This document shows, in pieces, positions 9,514 to 18,200 of a stretch of DNA of 25,301 nt. The DNA is from Chara braunii (taxonomy: Eukaryota; Streptophyta; Charophyceae; Charales; Characeae): positions 1,481,415 to 1,506,715 of the forward strand of contig BFEA01000336.1 of assembly GCA_003427395.1 (NCBI GenBank). The letters run 5' to 3'. Numbering within the stretch: position 1 is the first letter of the stretch; each line of letters starts with the position of its first letter. Under the pieces are notes generated by a model. That model was not told where the DNA came from and ran no database searches. It was given only the letters and a program-made list of their open reading frames with translations. Made by a program: the position numbers and the translations under genes.

Positions 9514-10803
9514 GTGGCAACAAAAAAGAAGTTTAGGTACCAAATTCCGATCCTGATACTGCCCGAGATTGAAGATACCCTGAGTAAATTGCTAGGTACC
9601 ATGGTGTCTGTATCTTTTCAGACCATGTTGCAAGCAAGCCCAAGATTGCTTAAAGGACTCAGGCAATTACTAACGCGTCGACGCGTGGAGGTAGAGGAGG
9701 CTCCGGAGCCACAGGAGCAGAAAACGGAAGAGGCTGAGGCACCGCAAGGGGTCTCCAACCTCCAGAGGATCCCAGGGGATCTGGAGAACCTGGAGAAGGC
9801 CTTTGCAGACATCCGCCTAAGCCTACCGGACCGAGAGGGTGGAGAAGTCATGAGGGCGCCACCCGGGACAAAGCTTAGCTTCCATGCATTGCCCGTAGGA
9901 AAGCTGAAGGTCCAGATCGGAACCCACCACACAGATGCATTAGTGGACGGTGGTGCGGAAATTACCCTCATACGATGAGACTTTGTAACAATTACCGGCT
10001 GCACCGTAAACAAGGAAGTGACAGGGAGTATCCGGGGAGCTGGCAGGGAGATTCCCTTCACAGGGTACGTCACGAAATGCGCGGTCAGGGCAGGGATCAG
10101 GGAATCAATTTAGTCCTTCCAGCGGATGACCGTGATGGAAGAAATGGACCATGACATAATTCTCGGAAGACCGTGGTGCGCCAATGTAGAGATGATAGGT
10201 ATGCATCTGCATGATGGCACATACATGGTGGATATAGAGGACCCCGTGACCGGCCGTGGAGAACTCCTCCGACTCCTTGGGACAGGAGGGGATCCCCCGA
10301 AGGACAAATTGGCAACCTGGTCGCCAACGTTCGAAGAGAGTGCGCGAAAGGGGGCATTCGCACAGATGGAAAGTATGAGCGAAAAAGTAGAGATCATGAT
10401 TGAGGAGGCCTTTAGCAAGAAGGAGTGGATCAAGGTGGGTTTACCTCTGAAGAAGAGAAGGCAAGAGGACGAGGTCCTGGAAGTTATGGTGGCAGAAAAA
10501 GAGTCAGAAGTCGAACTTGGGGCCAGCCTGCCCAAACCAAAGGAAGGCAGGAAGGAAACGCTGGAGGTGGTGCTTGAAATCCCTGACTTGTTACAAGTCG
10601 TTAAGGCCATCAAGTACCACAAAGTGGGGGTGGACCCGACAACGCTTGCCAAATTCGAAGACGGGGTCCGAAAGGGTTACTGTCTCAACGGGAAGCTAGT
10701 CAGTATCCAGCCCCGCGTCCTGGAGGTAGCAAGGCCGATCCCGACCGTTCATTTTTTAGGAGAACGATCCCAGAAGGGAGCGTGCGAAAGTACAAACCCG
10801 TAG
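9514..10803 (+). pseudogene. pol: Retropepsin-like aspartic protease region of pol, disabled
   Basis: The protease would cut Gag-Pol into mature proteins. One frame is shared from 9514 to 10803, broken by TGA 9976-9978 and TAG near 10111. The active-site loop reads ALVDGGAEITLI with the catalytic Asp at 9946-9948. The usual family motif is D-S/T-G-A, so the second position here is Gly (GGT). The later hydrophobic-Gly motif DIILGRPW (near 10155-10178) matches the second conserved patch of retropepsins. After it comes about 200 residues of charged linker before RT. The frame is shifted relative to the gag end (9505) and to RT (shift near 10790), either by decay or by former programmed frameshifting. 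Confidence 0.82.
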
Positions 10804-12824
10804 GGAAGAAAGCCAAGCCGGTCTCGATCCTAGTGGAAACATCAAGGGAGGAGGCCATGGAAAACGAGGAAGAAATCCTGCGGATAATAAGGGAGAGACG
10901 AGCAGCGGAAGGGCACCGGATACCTGATGAGATAGCAGATACCATGAAGATAGGAGTATAAGGGTTCCTAACGGCGGAAGAGACTCAGTTGATAAGGAGG
11001 GCATGCCTGAAATTTCACCTAGCCTTCGCCTTCAATGACCACCAGAAGGGTCGATTGGATGCGAAGCTAATTTCCCCAGTTAGGATCCACACGTTGGAAC
11101 ACGAATGCTGGAATGACAAGGGGCCCGCCTACGAGTTCGGAATAGCTGCGGAAGTCACTGATTTGCTCAGAGCCAAGATAGATTCGTTCGTGGCCGAACC
11201 CACCGCATCCCCCTACGCGAACAAGTGGTTCGTTTTTCGGAAGCCCAACAAATCGCTCAGATGGATCCAGAACTTGTAGAAGCTGAATGTGGTTACGATC
11301 TGGGATGCGGGATCACTTCCACAGACCGACCTATTGGCAGAGTCTCACGCCGGACGAAGCATTTACTCCCTGATAGATTTATATTCAGGATATGACCAAC
11401 TACCGCTCGACGCGAGGGATAGACCGTACACCGCCATGCTCACCCCTGTAGGTCAGCTGCAAGTGACTCCTATGGGCTTCACAAATGCTGTGGCGGAGGC
11501 ACAGAGGAGGATGCTTGTGGTCGCAGGGGACATGTTCCCGGAAAAATGTGAGCCCTACATAGATGACAATCCCATAAAAGGCGCGCAGAACAAGGATGAG
11601 ACAGAGGTCCAGCCGGGCATACAAAAGTTCGTTTGGGATCACCTACAGGATTTCAAGGACCTACTTCAGCGGTTCCTGGTATATAATATTACCGCAAGCG
11701 GACCTAAAAGCATACTGGCGGTCCCAGAAGTGACCATACTGGGGTTTCACTGTGGGGCCTATGGAAGGAAACCTGACCCGACAAAAACGGATAAGATCTC
11801 TCAATGGCCAACGCCGCTGCGCACCACGATGGAAGTACGAGCCTTCCTAGGGGTGGTTGGATTCTGGAGAATTTTTATCAAAGGCTTTGCCAAGATAGCT
11901 GAACCTATCCGCGCAATGATTAGGGAAGGAGGGACCATGGAGTGGACTGAGGATAGAGAGGCGGCAGTCCAGACCCTCAAAGACGTCTTGTCCTCCGGCC
12001 AAGTCACCTTGGCAGCGCCCTGCTTCAATGATGTAGGACGACCCTTTATCTTGGAAACAGACGGAGGACCTCTGGCAGTAGGTCGAGTCCTGATACAGAG
12101 GAGCGAGGAAGGTAAGGAGAGGCCTATCAGATTTGAGAGCGGGACCCTGAATTCGGCAGAGCGGCGGTACTCACAATTCAAGAAAGAGGTCTTAGCCACT
12201 CTACATTGCCTTAAGACTTTTCAGGCATACCTATTCGGGAGACGGTTTATCCTGAGAATCGATCCGACCAATGTTGCAGGGGCATTAAAGAACTACAAGC
12301 CTATAGACCTGACCGTTGGGAGATGGATAGGCTTCATATGGCAATTCGACTACAAGGTCGAGCGAATTGCGGGGCTCCGAAATAGGGCGGACGGGCTAAG
12401 TCGGGTTAGCATCACGCCGGAGGGAGTAGAGGATGCGGAGCCAATTGACGCCTTCCTAGAGTATGAAGGGGGGACCCTTGTTGTAGACAACGAGATGGCA
12501 GGCGCCGCTCCTACAATGGATCAACTGCTGATTCGGACCCTGGAAAAGGGCACGCCTGCGATAATTGCGGAACTCAGGGAAGGACCAGTCACCACGATTA
12601 CGCACAAAGATGAGAAGGATTCGTGGGGGGCAACGATCGGGCTGAAAGAAGAGCTGATGGCCATGGCCGTTGAAGGGGGTCGAGATGTTGTGATGAATCT
12701 AGTAGAAACTTGGACACGAAGAGAGCGGCACTATCTAGTGAATCAGGCTCAGGAGGGGCAAGACACCGATCAGAAGGGACGAGAATTCTTCCTTATACAG
12801 ATGTATGATGGCATCTTTAGATAA
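10796..12824 (+). pseudogene. pol: Reverse transcriptase and RNase H of Ty3/gypsy-type pol, disabled
   Basis: This makes cDNA from the element RNA and removes the RNA strand. One frame holds from about 10800 to the TAA after 12821, with only two stops (TAA 10959-10961, TAG 11277-11279). RT landmarks are PYANKWFVFRKPNKSLRWIQNL, the first catalytic Asp in YSLIDLYSGYDQLPL (11376), TPMGFTNA, and the catalytic YIDD box (11556-11567). The connection ends in FLGVVGFWRIFIKGFAKIAEP. RNase H acidic residues are visible: Asp in LETDGG (12060), Glu in FKKEVLA (12186), Asp in RIDPTN (12261) and Asp in NRADGLSRV (12390). The order RT-RH-IN is that of Ty3/gypsy (Metaviridae-type) elements and not of Ty1/copia. 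The 511-codon stretch 11289-12824 is the longest open frame in the window. Confidence 0.93.
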
Positions 12825-13545
12825 ATCGGTCTGCTGCTTATAGGAAACAAGCAGCCTATGGAAGTCAGCCTCAAGGCAAGGGAGGAAGCTGGGAAGTACG
12901 TTTTGAGGAACGGTCACTTGTTCAAGAAAGAAGAAGGAATGATGCCTGGCGTGTCGTGTGCGGAAGGTCCAGGTAGTTGGACATAATTCAGGCAATGCAT
13001 GAGGAGGGCACCGGTCATCTAAAGGGACTCTTGCAAAAATCGCGCCGCTTTACTTCTGGTCAGGTATGGCAGGTATGGTGGCTACGTACTGTCAAACGTG
13101 TCTGATATGCCAAGAAAGGAGCTCCGAGCGCGTCTTCGAGCCCCTTAGACCTACCCGGGTACTAGGGTCGGGGCACCTGGTCCACCTCGACCTGGCGGTC
13201 ATGCCTGTATCCACGGATGGATACAAGTACATCTTGGATGCAAGAGATATCCTCAGCGGCTACGTAGAGGCGGTAGCTCTTAAGAGAAAGACGGGAAAGG
13301 GAGTGGCCGATTGGATAGAAGAGAAACCTTAGGCACCCCTTTGTGTGCAGGTTCATAGCGGACAATGGGACGGAGTTCGTCAACCAGGAGGTGTTGGGCA
13401 GGCTTAAGGCGCTATGCATACCTATCAAGATCATCAAACCCTATCACCCTGAGGCCAGTGCACCAGTAGAAAGGGGGCACCAGACCTTGAAAAACACAAT
13501 CGCTAAGTTAGCTGCCGATGACCTGGGGAACTGGCCTCGGTACCT
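12825..13545 (+). pseudogene. pol: Integrase, zinc-binding and catalytic-core part, disabled
   Basis: Integrase joins cDNA to the host genome. The HHCC zinc domain is spread over frames: H at 12998-13000 and 13016-13018 (QAMHEEGTGHL), then YFWSGMAGM and the cysteines of CQTCLICQE (13099, 13108). The core has Asp in HLDLAVMP (13189), Asp in FIADNGTEF (13361) and Glu in APVERGHQTLK (13469). The last two are separated by exactly 35 codons, the canonical D-D35-E spacing. Frameshifts lie near 13020 and 13325, and stops occur at 12822, 12982 and 13330. The gene stops abruptly at WPRYLK, where a 1561-bp insertion begins; it resumes at 15114. Confidence 0.9.
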
Positions 13546-13548
13546 TAA

Positions 13549-13560
13549 ACCACCAGTACC
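13549..13560 (+). repeat. Left terminal inverted repeat
   Basis: ACCACCAGTACC, perfectly inverted at 15098-15109. A shortened inverted copy, CACTGGTGGT, also occurs inside the element at 13645-13654, so the left 106 bp are themselves flanked by inverted ends. Confidence 0.92.
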
Positions 13561-13619
13561 CCGCCCAGGCAAAAAATTCCGATCTCCTGAATTCAAGGAA
13601 GAGCTGGGAAGGCCTGGTG

Positions 13620-13685
13620 GAGGCTCGGTAGAGCCTCGAACAGGCACTGGTGGTCGCTCGTTTTCAAAACGGAAACGAGCGACCA
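13620..13685 (+). other. Two strong hairpins at the left end of the TIR element
   Basis: GAGGCTC (13620-13626) pairs with GAGCCTC (13631-13637) around a 4-nt loop. TGGTCGCTCGTTT (13651-13663) pairs perfectly over 13 bp with AAACGAGCGACCA (13673-13685) around a 9-nt loop. They lie just inside the terminus, before the A-rich and U6-derived part. Subterminal structure of this sort may bind a transposase or be a terminator-like RNA end; this is inference. Confidence 0.75.
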
Positions 13686-13865
13686 GCACAAAAAAAAGAA
13701 AACAAAAATGCCATAAAAAAAAAAAAAAAGCGAAAGGAGAGAAAAAATAAACGAACCGCCTTTAAGAAAGCCACGGATGGCGGCGTCAAGTTCGGAACTA
13801 GGGCCTTCGGGCACTACTGTACACAGTTCAAAATGAGAATGCATATTTGCTAGGACAGCGGTACT

Positions 13866-13904
13866 ATACAGAGAAAATGAGCATGACTCTGCGCAGGGAA
13901 GACA
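13866..13904 (+). pseudogene. U6: U6 snRNA-derived segment, copy 1 (degenerate)
   Basis: ATACAGAGAA, GAGCATG and CTGCGCAGGGA match the central part of U6 (ACAGAGA box and following region) with several changes. The preceding sequence GGGCCTTCGGGCAC (about 13801-13814) resembles the U6 5-prime stem-loop, though the spacing is too long. It is followed by a linker that also occurs after the other copies, then a long A-run at 13979-13992. Confidence 0.6.
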
Positions 13905-14022
13905 AAACTTCACACTTTGTCGTTTCTGCATGTGGTGTCTACGGCAACGAGGCTGCTGATCTCTGCCCTGCTATTCAAAAAAAAAAAAAAAACGGAATGA
14001 ACATGCTCGTGGAAGATGGCTC

Positions 14023-14096
14023 GATACAGAGAAGATTAGCATGGCCCTGATCAAGGATGGGATGACGCGCATAAATCGGGAAATGGTCAAAATTCG
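14023..14096 (+). pseudogene. U6: U6 snRNA-derived segment, copy 2 (best preserved)
   Basis: GATACAGAGAAGATTAGCAT, then GGCCCT, CAAGGATG, ACGCGCATAAATCGGGAAAT and GGTCAAAATT follow the U6 snRNA sequence from the ACAGAGA box (14026-14032) to its 3-prime end. A 5-nt duplication in the GGATG region and some substitutions are present. The normal U6 5-prime stem-loop is missing; a shared 30-nt leader (GAATGAACATG...GGAAGATGG) stands in its place. An A-run begins directly after the U6 end, as in retrotransposed RNA copies. No upstream USE/TATA promoter is seen, so this is not a functional U6 gene. Confidence 0.88.
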
Positions 14097-14254
14097 AAAA
14101 AAAAAAGAAGAAAAGATCCAGCTAGATACGTTTTGTCTTTTGTTGATGTCTGCAGCAGCGAGGTGCCTCGTCTCTGCCTTCGTATTCAAAAAAGAAGTAA
14201 AAAAAAAAGAAAAAGCAAAAAAAACAGAATGAACATGTCGGTGGAAGATGGCCC

Positions 14255-14280
14255 AATACAGAGAAGATTAGCATGGCCCT
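14255..14280 (+). pseudogene. U6: U6 snRNA-derived segment, copy 3 (cut by assembly gap)
   Basis: AATACAGAGAAGATTAGCAT plus GGCCCT, preceded by the same leader as copy 2, ends exactly at the N-gap. The remaining U6 half and its A-tail would fit into the 80 N positions. Confidence 0.85.
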
Positions 14281-14374
14281 NNNNNNNNNNNNNNNNNNNN
14301 NNNNNNNNNNNNNNNNNNNNNNNNNNNNNNNNNNNNNNNNNNNNNNNNNNNNNNNNNNNNGGGGGGGGGGGGGG
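14281..14374. other. Assembly gap (80 N) followed by 14 G
   Basis: N from 14281 to 14360, then a run of 14 G not seen elsewhere in the array. The gap falls within a tandem repeat unit, and the G-run adjoining it is probably a low-quality read end. Confidence 0.95.
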
Positions 14375-14597
14375 AACGGAGATCCGGCTAGATACGTTTT
14401 GTCTTTTGTGCATCTGCAGCACCGAGGCTGCTAGACCTCACTGCTGATGAAATGTGCAAAATGAAAATGAATCTTCCCTTGAACATGGAAAGATACATTG
14501 CCAATTTTTTTTGTACTTTGTACATGCGGAGAGTACTACGAGACCCTTATTGTCCCAGAAAAAAGAAGCGAATGAATATCCCTCTGGTAGGTGACCT

Positions 14598-14661
14598 GAT
14601 ACAGAGGATATTAGCATAGCCCTCAGTAACCATGATACACGTCAATCAAGAAATGGTCTCC
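14598..14661 (+). pseudogene. U6: U6 snRNA-derived segment, copy 4
   Basis: GATACAGAGGATATTAGCAT, AGCCCT, GATACACG and CAAGAAATGGTC follow the U6 order with more changes than copy 2. An A-rich tail (14662-14681) follows directly. The leader GAATGAATATCCCTCTGGTAGG is a diverged version of the leader of copies 2 and 3. Confidence 0.78.
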
Positions 14662-15097
14662 AAAAAAAAAAAGAAAAAAAAGGTTTCCTCGTACCACTCA
14701 CCACATATGGAAAATGTGAGTGAACATTCGACAAGAACATGGAAAGATACGCTGCCATCATTTCTGCCTCTTGTGTGTGGCGTGGGTCATTGTCCTGAAG
14801 AAAAACATATCTTCGGTGCCGTAAATGTCGCCTTTCGTGCACGTGGTCAGTGGTTGAGCGGATCCCCTTCTCGCAGTACTGGCCGTGCATAGGGGAGAGC
14901 AAAAGACAAGAGGGGAAGGGAAAAAGAAAACAAAAAAAAGAGGGGAAAAAAAAAAAAACACTCCTGCTTGGAGTACCGGTCCCCTGCATTAGAGGACCAG
15001 TCTCCCACTGCATCTTTGTTTTTTACCAGTTGCATCAACATGAAACAAAGTGGTTCGGTGGATTGAAAAAGAAAAGGTTCGGAGGGGTGCTTCGGAA

Positions 15098-15109
15098 GGT
15101 ACTGGTGGT
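15098..15109 (-). repeat. Right terminal inverted repeat
   Basis: GGTACTGGTGGT, reverse complement of the left end, followed directly by the TTAA duplication at 15110-15113. Confidence 0.92.
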
Positions 15110-15113
15110 TTAA

Positions 15114-15608
15114 GCAAGCGGTCTTCTCAGAGAACATGGCGCCGAAAAGGACGACGGGATGCATTCCGGTAGAACTCTGGTATGGGAGGGAAATTGATTT
15201 CCTGGTGGAAGCCCTGGTTCCTACCCGGAACAGGCTAGATGACGATCCGCGCATGTCTACGGAGCACGTTGCCAACAGATCGTTAGAAATGAGGAAGCCT
15301 TGGAGGAGGTGGTTAAACGTGTAATTGATAGTCGAATGAGGGACAAAGCAAGGTGGGACCAGGTAAAGAACATCCGGAAGGAGTCGCTCCAGGTGGGAGA
15401 GAAGGTACTCGTTAGGAACTCGGCTCTTGAAAGCACGTGGTCTGGACAGCTGGGAAAAAGGTTCAAAGGTCCCTACAAGATCGCTAAGAGGGTGGGATTG
15501 AACACGTTTGAACTTGAGGATCTCAATGGTACTGGGATGAAAGGGCCATCTCCGGGGCAGAGGCTGGTCAGGTTTTTGAGCAGAGATCCGGTGGAGCAAT
15601 GGTTATAG
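15114..15608 (+). pseudogene. pol: Integrase C-terminal part with GPY/F-type domain
   Basis: Continues the integrase cut at 13545: KQAVFSENMAPKRTTG, then CIPVELWYGREIDF, the usual segment after the D-D35-E core in Ty3/gypsy integrases. A frameshift near 15268-15272 leads into QQIVRNEEALEEVVKRV, then VGEKVLVRNSALE and RFKGPYKIAKRVGLNTFELE, which is the GPY/F module (DNA-binding, SH3-like) of this class. It ends RLVRFLSRDPVEQWL at the TAG 15606-15608. No chromodomain follows. Confidence 0.88.
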
Positions 15609-16084
15609 GAGGCTCAGGATAAGGAAATAGGGGAATTGACAACTTGAAAGGCAGGCAGCTGGCCATAAGTTTTGTACCGCCGCCCTGCGGAAGTGATCAT
15701 GATTGCAGGGAATTGTTCGTTTTTGTGTCTTCTGTCACTTGGGGCATGGGGTGACTGCCTGGGCTGAATATGAATGGGGTTGGGAGCCTGGGACAATGTA
15801 CCATAGTTTTTGTGGGGCAATTTTGGGGACTGTCTACATGAGAAACTTATGTGATCGGGACAATGTACCAAAGTTTTGGGAAGGGGATACTGGGACTACC
15901 AATCATATGGGGCAAGCAAGGGTTCTGGGCAAGCGTGTAAAACTCGCAAATGGGAGTGGAAGGGAGTGTGTGTGTACGAGGGATGTTGTGACTTGTTATG
16001 AATAAACAGGACCAGGGAAGGAGAAAGCAACAGGAAAAGGCGAAAGATGGAATTTGGAAATGAAAATGACGACAATGCCATTAA
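15609..16084. other. Region after integrase, no recognised gene
   Basis: A 100-codon open stretch (15703-16005) has no motif I recognise and is probably chance. A short direct repeat, GGGACAATGTACCA, occurs at 15790-15803 and 15857-15870 (67 bp apart). This could be 3-prime untranslated sequence of the element. Confidence 0.4.
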
Positions 16085-16687
16085 CAGACCTACTGGGAAC
16101 AAGCAACAAGACAGGCTGGGGAATCAAGTTCCAGGAAAAGGAAGTTGTATGTGGGATTTGACTTCAACTTGGTTGTGAACAGAGGGGGAAGGAAGCAAGG
16201 GACTAGGGGGCCCTCTCCCCTGAGAGAGGGGGAACCGATAGTTCTCCCATCCGACAGTGACACCAGTAGTGAGGAGGATGGAAGCCTAGGGAAGAGGCAG
16301 CGGATGGAAGAGGAAGAGCCCAACGAGGTCATAGACCTCAGCAGTGAGGAAGAGGATTATGAGGTCACAACGCCCACGAGAGAGGTACGGGGAAGGGATG
16401 AGGACCCAGGTGAAGAAAAGGACAAATGGATATGAGAGTTCGGGCCATCTTGCACCGACTGGTTCGATCAATGGGCCAGTATTCTGCGATATGAGTGGGC
16501 GATGAAAGGGACGGAAAAGATGAGCTAAGGAGAAGACATAGCCACCTACGACCTTCTTCATAGAAGAGGTGCTCCTTCAATTGCAAAGGACGAAGAGATT
16601 GATGCAGCAGGAAATCGATGATCGTGCAAGGGAAGCTCAGCACAGGGCAACGGGGCGGTACAGGGGCAGTAGACATAACAGGGAATA
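16085..16687 (+). pseudogene. Remnant of an extra reading frame downstream of pol
   Basis: A frame opens after TAA 16082-16084 and reads a basic stretch (SSSRKRKLYVGFDFNLVV), then a strongly acidic, serine-rich part (DSDTSSEEDG, EVIDLSSEEEDYEV). After TGA 16433-16435 it continues with a tryptophan-rich part (DWFDQWASILRYEWA), TAA near 16525, and GEDIATYD. A shift then leads into LLQLQRTKRLMQQEIDDRA and an Arg-rich end at TAG 16685-16687. The pieces give about 200 residues: acidic, aromatic, then coiled-coil or basic. No family recognised. The location after integrase is where some plant Ty3/gypsy elements carry an extra or env-like gene, but no signal peptide or membrane helix supports env. 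Confidence 0.5.
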
Positions 16688-16737
16688 GCTAGGAAATGGG
16701 GAAGATGGGTGCCTGGGCAGGCAAGAACTGTCATTTT

Positions 16738-17092
16738 GGGCTTTGTATTTGATTTTTTTTGGATAAACCACAATGGGTCAGCTTTCCACTCCGGCAATGA
16801 CTAAGGACTGGGCAGCTAGTGCTACTTTGCATAAGTATTTGCTTCTTCAGAAGGATAGGAGGGACGATGAGCTTGAGTCTAGCATTATGAAAGACCTGGT
16901 TTGAAAGTAAAGGAAAGAGAGGGGGGGGGGACCTAGATGAGACAAGTCTGTGATGTCGCCTTTGCATTCGAGTTTGTCTCCTTTTTTTTGGGAAAACTGC
17001 GACAAAGCTGCTCTTTAAATTGGGGAAGTAAACGGGGACTAGGTAGCCAGTGCTACTTTGCATAACTACTTACTCCTTTGAAAAGGCGGGGA
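16738..17092 (+). repeat. Direct duplication (231-bp period) of a coding-like module
   Basis: TTTTTTTTGG at 16753 and 16984, and AGTGCTACTTTGCATAA at 16818 and 17049, are both 231 bp apart. In one frame the two copies read DWAASATLHKYLLLQK and D-stop-VASATLHNYLLL-stop. The TAG in copy 2 stands where copy 1 has TGG. A purine run (AAAGGAAAGAGAGGGGGGGGG, 16911 onward) between them is a possible polypurine tract, but no LTR start could be verified after it. Confidence 0.7.
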
Positions 17093-17612
17093 TCCTGTTG
17101 GTGAGAGACGAACTGGGAATGGTTAATTCTGTTCTGGGAAAGGGCAAGAGCGTGTGAATCGTTGAGATTAAAGAAAGTCTATGGCAAAAGAGTTTTTGTG
17201 CAATGCGTGTCTTTGGATGAATGAGTCGGGGTATGAGTTTCTGTGAGCGGTTAGGGGACCTATGGGTAAAGAGGCATGAAGAATCCTCTTCCCTAGGAGC
17301 CTAATCCAACCTATCTCGGGCAAGTCCAGAGAAGTGAAACGGCATGAGAGGTCAGAGAGAGGAAACATTGATTGAGCAAGCATTTTCCGTAATGGTTGAA
17401 CGGTCGAGCGGGCTAGTGCTGCTTAGGGTCATGAGCCTCAAATTGAGCACTAGACGCTAAGTCGGGTGTATGAATGGACATAAGAATGATGATTGGCATG
17501 GGAAAGGGGAAGAGGCATGCGTAAAAACCAAAGAGATGGCCACCTTCTAAACTCCGAGACAGAGATAGGATCCGTGTCCTCGAGGCCCAACCCCTCGGGC
17601 CCTAACGTTGGA
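17093..17612. other. Region without a recognisable gene
   Basis: Short random reading frames only. No hairpin or repeat of note was found before the 38-bp array starts. Confidence 0.4.
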
Positions 17613-17840
17613 ATGGATAAGGATGGACCTAGCCAGGCTGTCCGATGGAAATGGATAAGGATGGCCCTAACCAGGCTGTCCGATGGAAATGGACAAGGAT
17701 GGCCCTAACCAGGTTGTCCGATGGAAATGGATAAGGATGACCCTAACCAGGTTGTCCGATTGAAATGGATAAGGATGACCCTAACCAGGCTGTCCGAAGG
17801 AAATGGATGAGAATGACCCTAACCAGGTTGTTCGGAATGG
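17613..17840. repeat. 38-bp tandem repeat, six copies
   Basis: ATGGATAAGGATG, then CCTAACCAGG and TGTCCGATGGAA, starts at 17613, 17651, 17689, 17727, 17765 and 17803: a constant 38-bp period with few substitutions. 38 is not a multiple of three, so the array is unlikely to be coding. Confidence 0.95.
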
Positions 17841-17879
17841 CCCCTGACAAGGGGCATTCTTTGGAATTGGCACTGGGGT

Positions 17880-18200
17880 CCCCTTGCATGACTGGTTGAG
17901 ATGGATGAGATTGAGAAGAGATGAGCCTTGGAAGAGATGTTGGACTCAACCCTGGAAAAGATATTGGACTAAGCCTTGGAAAATATATTTGATTGAGCTT
18001 TGGAATTGGATTGAGCATTGGAATTGGATTGAGCATTGGAATTGGATTGAGCCTTGAAATTGGATTGCGCCTTGAAAATTGGACTGAGCCTTGGAATTGG
18101 ATTGGACACCGAAACTGAATGAGCATTGGAAATTACATTGCATAAACAGGGGATCCTAGGCAACTTGAAATGGACTTGGAAATAACATTGAAATTGATTT
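17880..18200. repeat. 18-bp tandem repeat and decayed flanks
   Basis: ATTGGAATTGGATTGAGC repeats with period 18 most clearly from about 17990 to 18110. Before and after it the same words (GGATTGAG, CCTTGGAA) persist in decayed form. The antisense strand gives a Phe-Gln-x-Ser-Ile-Gln hexapeptide repeat simply because 18 is a multiple of three. Confidence 0.88.

Larger units (their letters stand above)
13903..14805 (+). repeat. Non-U6 linker repeated about five times between the U6 segments
   Basis: A 60-75 bp sequence of the form GATACGTTTTGTCTTTTGT, then GCATCTGCAGCACCGAGGCTGC, ending near an A-run, recurs at about 13903-13977, 14119-14186, 14387-14445, 14490-14560 and 14742-14805 with growing divergence. 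Leader, U6, A-run, linker and A-run thus form a composite unit of about 160-340 bp repeated in tandem. I do not recognise the linker as any known snRNA or tRNA. Confidence 0.7.
13545..15113. mobile_element. 1561-bp TIR element with TTAA (or TA) target duplication, inside integrase
   Basis: Integrase is interrupted between WPRYL and KQAVFSEN. Both borders carry TTAA (13545-13548 and 15110-15113). The body between them starts ACCACCAGTACC (13549-13560) and ends with its exact reverse complement, GGTACTGGTGGT (15098-15109). Removing the body plus one TTAA restores an uninterrupted CTTAAG codon run and the integrase frame. Because CTTAAG is a palindrome, a TA duplication with 13-bp ends (A plus the 12-mer) fits equally well. 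TTAA points to piggyBac- or Kolobok-like transposition; TA would point to Tc1/mariner. No transposase is encoded, so it is non-autonomous. Its cargo is an array of U6 snRNA-derived segments. Confidence 0.9.

Noticed and set aside
14023-14096. Functional U6 snRNA gene
   Set aside because: The 5-prime stem-loop, upstream USE and TATA are missing, there are internal changes, and an A-tail replaces the T-terminator.
14742-14890. Another snRNA or tRNA gene in the right half of the transposon
   Set aside because: Compared from memory with U1, U2, U4, U5, U12, 7SL and RNase MRP; no convincing match. It reads as a diverged linker copy.
14847-15599. 250-codon antisense frame
   Set aside because: It spans the transposon border and the opposite strand of the integrase C-terminus, and is a shadow of real sense coding.
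15703-16005. 100-codon open frame after integrase
   Set aside because: No domain, membrane segment or similarity to the rest of the element. It also contains a short direct repeat; treated as chance.
16903-16935. Polypurine tract marking a 3-prime LTR
   Set aside because: A purine run exists, but no following LTR start with a second copy upstream could be shown.
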